Origin: JBGSUE01 sp041753515
Lineage (GTDB): Bacteria > Patescibacteriota > Microgenomatia > UBA10105 > UBA927
Reading direction: 5' to 3'
Assembly: GCA_041753515.1 (NCBI GenBank)
Contig: JBGSUE010000035.1
Location: forward strand, 1-18,293
Length of the DNA stretch: 18,293 nt
The notes under the pieces are model-generated. The model did not search any database. It had not been told where the DNA came from and worked only from the letters and a program-made list of their open reading frames with translations. The position numbers and the translations under genes are program-made. Positions 14,111 to 18,293 of this stretch are shown in pieces (position 1 is the first letter of the stretch; every line of letters begins with the position of its first letter).

Positions 14111-17100
14111 CTACGACCGTTTTTTTCGGACAAGGAAGAGGAGATAGAAGACTCCGCCCACTCCGGCTAAAAGTGGAAATGCCAGAAGAAGGATAAGAAT
14201 CGGAGCGATCGAGGAGCCACTCGAATCAAAATCCGAGTTGGATAGTGCGCCGAAATTGTTTACACCGCCGCCGGCAACCGGCATGCTCAGGGATTCACTT
14301 TTATTCTGGATACCCATGAATGAGTCAAGAATCGGTACAGAAGGAGCAAGCGGGCGAAATACCGGTTGGGGCATAGCAGTACCGGATTCGGTATAGCGGT
14401 CGTAGGTCAAAGATTCACGGTCGAGCATCTGCTGTTGGGTGGCATTAACAAGAGCGATGAGGGATGAGTACGGCGTGACAATGCCGGAGGATTTGGCAAA
14501 TGCGTGCGCCGCATCAAGATACGGCAGGTTGCCGCTCACATCATACGGAAACGCCGACAACTCCCGGGTAAAATACGCGTGTGCAACGAGAGGTCCGATG
14601 CCGGCCGGATTGCCGCCCGTCACAACAGGCCAGCTGGATGCAAACGGGGAACTTCCGAACACAGTAGGAGCTGCAACTGTTTCGTCGGTTTCAACCGTGT
14701 AGTAGATCGTGCCGGACAGGATTCTTTTATCGTTTTTTACACGCTCCAGCCGCATGTAGTCGGTGAGGGCTTCGGCAAGCGTGTTGACGGATGCCCCACC
14801 GCCTGAAAGTATTACCTGGGTCAATTTGGCACTGTATGGAGGAATAGCATTGGACGCATGAAGCATGTATACCGGTATATTGCGGGGGAGTGGTATGTCG
14901 CCTGCAGGGGTAAGGGACTGATTCGCATCCGTGGCAATAATAATAATGTCAGCGTCTTTCGGGCTATTGGGAAGTTTCAGGATTTTCGAAAGATCCGATG
15001 ATCCGAAAAATGCGGTTGAAAAATCTGAATCGACAGAATCTGCCGTGATTTTTTTGCCGGAAGACATGACAGTGTTGAACCGGTAGAGTGTTATCGTGTT
15101 GTTTGAGAGGATGGCCGGACTGTCTTTCAAATATGTTTTTGCTGCTTCAAATATCTTTTTATTCCCGTCGCGTGATGCGTCAAACAGGAGCGCTATGGAC
15201 AATCCTGACAGGGGAGGCTTCGAGTGGGAGGAAAAACAATCGGAGGCTGCAGATGCCGTCGTATCCGCACCGGTAAATGTGATTCGTGCAGTTGTCTCTC
15301 CTATTGCGGCTGATCCCAGAGTGTTCAGAGAGCAGACATCAACCGGGAGTGATCCGTCAGCGAGGCGTACATATTGGGAATCTTTGGTGAGCGCGGCGGG
15401 TGATCCGTCGATGTCATAGGCCATGACGCTGCCGCCATCGATTTTCAGGTTGGTGGTTTTGGAGTACGCCGGCACAGGGTAGCCGCCGGGCAGGACCGGG
15501 GAGACGTAGGTAAATTCTACCTGCTGGTTTTTTCCGCCAAGTGTCGTGTCGTTTAACCCCGGTACCGGGAATACGCGAAGCCGCCACTGGCGCGGCCCCG
15601 TTTGTTCAAGAAGCGCAGGATCGCGTGATCGGTTCACTTCACGTTGGTACACAGTGGCGGCAGCGCCACGCGGAGCAATCTGCCCCTCAAATTCCAAATC
15701 CGGTCCGAGTTTCAAACCGGTAACAACCGTTCCGTCAGGGAGCGAAAATTCGTAGATAACCTCCTGGTTCATGTATGTTGTATTTGTGTACTGGTCGCGG
15801 ACGCGCACTGTTGCCAGAGCTTTCCCGGCATCGAGATCCGCATGTATGACTCGTCCGACCAGTCGGACATTCATCGTGTCCGTTCGGGAATCTGTATCCG
15901 AACCGTATAAATCAGTAAATGCTTGTGAAAGTTTTCCGTCCGAATCGGTCGGTCCGAAGTAGATGAAAGGATATGCAGCAGCCGAGAATACGCTATCGAT
16001 CACTCCGGCCGCTCCGTCACTCATCGATTTGAAGGCAGTCTGATACAGGTCTTTTATCACTTCATCATCACGCGTAAACAGATATCTGCCGCCCAAATCG
16101 GAAATATCCTCTATTGCCCTGCGTACAGCAGTTTCGTTTGGCAGAAGTTCTATGGCAATGTTTTCCCGATCTTCAAAGCGCACAGCATCACCATAATTTT
16201 TCAGTTTATCAAGAAGCGGTTGGGAATATCCCTGGTATGAGATGATGGCGGTAAACGCCATCCATATGCCGGCAATGACCATTTCTCTACGAATGTTTGA
16301 TCCGGACCGTGTACTAAGAAACGACCGCCAGGCAATATATACTATTAAAAAAGGGAGAATGGTTATCAGTATGATGACGGAAAGAAAGAAAAACCTCACG
16401 GTCAGCTCCAGTATGAGTCCCACCAGATTATAGCTGTACGATCCGTACTCCATCCCGAGACGGGAGAATGATGATCCGATGAGTTCTCTTGTTGCAATGA
16501 TAAGAATCGGGATATATATAATGCTGTAAAGAATGCCCAAATATGTTGTAGTAACGGCAACAATCTCAAGAAGCGGGCTGATCAGCGGTCCGCTTGTGCC
16601 GCCGGTACTCTCCGGTCGGGCAAAAACATAGAAGGAAAGTGGCAGAAGCATGAGGATCATGACAAAAAACCATACTGTGCCTGTTAACGTTCCAAACAAC
16701 AGAATTGGAATGGCAAGAAGGGTGACGAGCGGCATTTCAAACAAAAATAAAAGGCGGGCAAGCATACCTGCATTGGTATGGGTCCGGTTTCTGATAGTCC
16801 AGATTATTACTCCCGGGGGGATAAGATACAGAACGATCGTAAGAAAGGTTTTTACTGCGCCGGCTTGTTCAAGAATGCCGGACATATCGCCGGAGGAAAC
16901 GGCAAGCAGAAGGATAATTGCCAGGATGAACATGAGGTATGCGTTGTATCCCCAGAAAAGGAGTTTGGTGAGTGTCGGTATGATTGGCTGACGGGTCCGT
17001 TTTTCGGCTGGTGCTGACGGCGATTCTTCAAGGATCTGAATAACTGTCTGGCGTGCGATACTTTCGGCTTTTTGAGAAAATCCCTTCGGCGTCACATCTT

Positions 17101-17287
17101 TTTCCCCCGAAAAAATCCGTACCGTGCCGGACACTACATCTGCCATGACAGTGGCGTTGATCGGAGTGTCGGGGTAAGTGTTCTTGAGTTCTTCCAGAAC
17201 TGCCCGGTGGATGCGTGAGAGAAGATCGGAATGGGAAAATCCGCGCGATAGCGCAAGATCTGTCAGTGAGGCAAGTTCACTTTTCAT
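14111..17287 (-). CDS. Polytopic VIT/vWA-domain membrane protein (inter-alpha-trypsin-inhibitor-like)
   Basis: This 1058-aa protein has three parts. A soluble N-terminus (1-105) is alpha/beta in look and faintly recalls the NusA N-domain. Next comes a block of about eight TM segments (about 106-350). A long extracytoplasmic region follows and ends in a single C-terminal TM (about 1028-1052) and KKRS. The outer region holds a VIT-like domain (about 475-600, with EVIYEFSLPDGTVVTGLKL and RQWRLRVFPVPG) and a vWA-like domain (about 693-830). The MIDAS reads DASRD (703-707) instead of DxSxS, so metal binding is doubtful. Related VIT/vWA integral membrane proteins occur in exosortase (PEP-CTERM) systems; no sorting tag is evident here. 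The gene starts 21 nt after the 17309 gene on the same strand, and TATACA lies 6 nt before the ATG. Confidence 0.8.
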   Translation of the reverse strand: MKSELASLTDLALSRGFSHSDLLSRIHRAVLEELKNTYPDTPINATVMADVVSGTVRIFSGEKDVTPKGFSQKAESIARQTVIQILEESPSAPAEKRTRQPIIPTLTKLLFWGYNAYLMFILAIILLLAVSSGDMSGILEQAGAVKTFLTIVLYLIPPGVIIWTIRNRTHTNAGMLARLLFLFEMPLVTLLAIPILLFGTLTGTVWFFVMILMLLPLSFYVFARPESTGGTSGPLISPLLEIVAVTTTYLGILYSIIYIPILIIATRELIGSSFSRLGMEYGSYSYNLVGLILELTVRFFFLSVIILITILPFLIVYIAWRSFLSTRSGSNIRREMVIAGIWMAFTAIISYQGYSQPLLDKLKNYGDAVRFEDRENIAIELLPNETAVRRAIEDISDLGGRYLFTRDDEVIKDLYQTAFKSMSDGAAGVIDSVFSAAAYPFIYFGPTDSDGKLSQAFTDLYGSDTDSRTDTMNVRLVGRVIHADLDAGKALATVRVRDQYTNTTYMNQEVIYEFSLPDGTVVTGLKLGPDLEFEGQIAPRGAAATVYQREVNRSRDPALLEQTGPRQWRLRVFPVPGLNDTTLGGKNQQVEFTYVSPVLPGGYPVPAYSKTTNLKIDGGSVMAYDIDGSPAALTKDSQYVRLADGSLPVDVCSLNTLGSAAIGETTARITFTGADTTASAASDCFSSHSKPPLSGLSIALLFDASRDGNKKIFEAAKTYLKDSPAILSNNTITLYRFNTVMSSGKKITADSVDSDFSTAFFGSSDLSKILKLPNSPKDADIIIIATDANQSLTPAGDIPLPRNIPVYMLHASNAIPPYSAKLTQVILSGGGASVNTLAEALTDYMRLERVKNDKRILSGTIYYTVETDETVAAPTVFGSSPFASSWPVVTGGNPAGIGPLVAHAYFTRELSAFPYDVSGNLPYLDAAHAFAKSSGIVTPYSSLIALVNATQQQMLDRESLTYDRYTESGTAMPQPVFRPLAPSVPILDSFMGIQNKSESLSMPVAGGGVNNFGALSNSDFDSSGSSIAPILILLLAFPLLAGVGGVFYLLFLVRKKRS

Positions 17288-17293
17288 ACACGT

Positions 17294-17299
17294 TGTATA
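17294..17299 (-). promoter_or_regulatory. Possible internal -10 for the VIT/vWA gene
   Basis: On the - strand TATACA lies 6 nt before the ATG at 17287, without an SD and without a recognisable -35. It may give a leaderless transcript independent of the upstream gene 21 nt away. Confidence 0.35.
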
Positions 17300-17308
17300 T
17301 AAAGCTTA

Positions 17309-18127
17309 TCACCGTGCATCCGGCGATTCAACTGCCGGATTTAAGACATCCGTGACCAGGAAATATTTGGATTCCGCATACCCCCAGAGCATGTATCCTT
17401 CAACCGCGGTCTGTTGATTCATGCTGTTTTGAAGTGTACGCCACAGTGTGTTTGTGGCAGGAACAATCACAATTGATGATATGTTTTGCGGCAGTCCGCT
17501 GGCGTTTTCCGTATCAAGGTAGGAGGTATCAAGCCGGAGGATATAATCATAGCCGATGTCCGGAGCCGGGCGGATGCCCGCTGTCACCGTGCCGGTAAAT
17601 GTTTCAAGTTCGATTCCCTCCGGTATGATTCCCGTCTGAACCGAATCGGAATACGGACTGCACTGTTCCGGTGAATTTTCTCTGATATCGGCGACAGCCA
17701 TCAGCTGTCTGCCATACATGAATTCTTCCGTCTGCTGTTTTGGTACTCCGGTTATCGTGACACATGAACCGTTGTATAGTGAATAGTCGGTTGAATTCGG
17801 CAGAAGAAAATATCCGTCTGCTGCTGCAGCACCTGTCATATCCGTAATCTGATACTCTACAGATTCCAAGCGAAACCGGCTTTTTTCGTCATCGGACAAG
17901 CCGGCTGTGCGGACAACACCGGTGACATTGACCGTGTTGTCCGGTTGGGCGGCAGGAGCGGATGATTCCGGCACTAGAATTTTGTTTTCTCCGGTTTTCA
18001 CCCCGGCATAAAACGAGAGGGCAATGACGAGCGCCTCGACAAGCGCGATGAGAATAGCGACGATGATTTTCATCTGCCGGACGGGTTTATGGACTTCATG
18101 GGGGAATGCGTCTGACAGAGGATCCAT
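17309..18127 (-). CDS. Hypothetical signal-anchored extracytoplasmic protein
   Basis: This 272-aa protein has a cytoplasmic N-terminus of about 19 residues, one TM anchor (about 20-42) and a proline/alanine/serine linker, followed by a beta-rich domain. Short patterns such as VTGVVRTAG, YNGSCVTITGV, FTGTVTAGI and VEGYMLWGY recur and suggest two or three OB-like or small beta-barrel units, though I do not recognise the family. The ATG at 18127 is preferred over a GTG at 18145 because the -10 (TACACT) lies between them. It is probably co-transcribed with the VIT/vWA gene starting 21 nt downstream, so the two may act in one envelope complex. The nearby IS has replaced the sequence where a -35 would be. 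Confidence 0.7.
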   Translation of the reverse strand: MDPLSDAFPHEVHKPVRQMKIIVAILIALVEALVIALSFYAGVKTGENKILVPESSAPAAQPDNTVNVTGVVRTAGLSDDEKSRFRLESVEYQITDMTGAAAADGYFLLPNSTDYSLYNGSCVTITGVPKQQTEEFMYGRQLMAVADIRENSPEQCSPYSDSVQTGIIPEGIELETFTGTVTAGIRPAPDIGYDYILRLDTSYLDTENASGLPQNISSIVIVPATNTLWRTLQNSMNQQTAVEGYMLWGYAESKYFLVTDVLNPAVESPDAR

Positions 18128-18135
18128 ATACCGGT

Positions 18136-18144
18136 AGTGTAGCA
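18136..18144 (-). promoter_or_regulatory. Extended -10 promoter truncated by the IS
   Basis: On the - strand TGC-TACACT lies 8 nt before the ATG at 18127. The IS junction is at 18154/18155, only 10 nt beyond this element, so the position of any native -35 is now IS sequence (GGCAAG at ideal spacing, no resemblance to TTGACA). Confidence 0.5.
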
Positions 18145-18154
18145 CAATAGTAAT

Positions 18155-18293
18155 GGGTCTTGCCCAGTTAGATGTTAAATTATAAGTCTTTCTTTTCGGC
18201 GATGTTGCGCTAGCAACATGCGTAGATCTTTCTCGATTGTAGCACGGTGATTGAAGCGATATTCGGTCTCTAGGAGAAAAGCGGGGAAGCGTC
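18155..18293 (-). mobile_element. 3' end of an IS1595-family insertion sequence (right copy, partial)
   Basis: This is the exact reverse complement of 1-139. The terminal repeat begins at 18155 (GGGTCTTGCCCAGTTAGAT), and the transposase 3' end reads out of the window edge. Both IS copies have their transposase 3' ends pointing into the window. No target-site duplication can be tested because the other end of this copy is missing. Confidence 0.75.
18175..18291 (-). pseudogene. IS1595/ISXO2-like transposase, C-terminal 38 residues (cut by window edge)
   Basis: This frame is identical to the peptide at 3-119, with its stop at 18175-18177 on the - strand. Only the C-terminal RFNHR-containing tail is inside the window. 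Confidence 0.65.

Overview
The window looks like one contig from a bacterial genome. It carries a murein amidase, -35/-10 promoters of sigma70 type and Shine-Dalgarno sites, but also several genes of archaeal or isoprenoid-lipid character. GC content looks moderate. The many small uncharacterised membrane proteins and the unusual lipid genes fit an uncultured candidate-phylum bacterium, possibly Patescibacteria/CPR; this assignment is a low-confidence inference. No rRNA, tRNA or CRISPR array was seen.

Both ends are the same 139-bp sequence in inverted orientation (1-139 and 18155-18293). Each copy encodes the last 38 residues of an IS1595/ISXO2-like transposase followed by the IS terminal repeat. 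The contig therefore most likely stops inside two copies of one insertion sequence that face each other, and is not a linear replicon with telomeres.

Layout: (1) 325-2812 holds a multi-TM protein, an orphan soluble protein and, convergent to it, an anchored extracytoplasmic orphan. (2) 2843-7127 is the most interesting block. It is a tightly coupled + strand operon with ATGA overlaps: UbiA-like prenyltransferase, PEP-utilising swivelling-His protein without an ATP-grasp domain, PssA-like CDP-alcohol phosphatidyltransferase, and phytol/dolichol-kinase-like protein. A CDP-archaeol synthase (CarS)-like gene lies convergent to it and overlaps its 3' end. Together these could build and activate an isoprenoid-based phospholipid or polyprenyl-linked head group. 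(3) 7175-8684 holds an amidase_3 and a divergent SRAP/YedK protein. (4) 8730-9932 is a DUF2892 / rhodanese / DUF2202 sulfur- or redox-stress operon behind a consensus promoter with a 9-bp palindromic operator. (5) 9968-11407 holds a small membrane protein and a DUF2178 / XRE regulator / HEAT-repeat protein operon with its own palindromic operator. (6) 11457-14099 is a P-type IIA (Ca2+-type) ATPase. (7) On the - strand, 18127-14111 holds an anchored extracytoplasmic protein followed by a 1058-aa polytopic protein with VIT and vWA domains.

Translation signals fall into three classes. Strong AGGAGG-type sites precede the genes at 8730, 9330, 10816 and 11015. ATGA stop-start coupling is used within the lipid operon. 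At least seven other genes have a -10 hexamer (most of them extended TGn type) only 5-8 nt before the start codon and no Shine-Dalgarno, which implies leaderless mRNAs.
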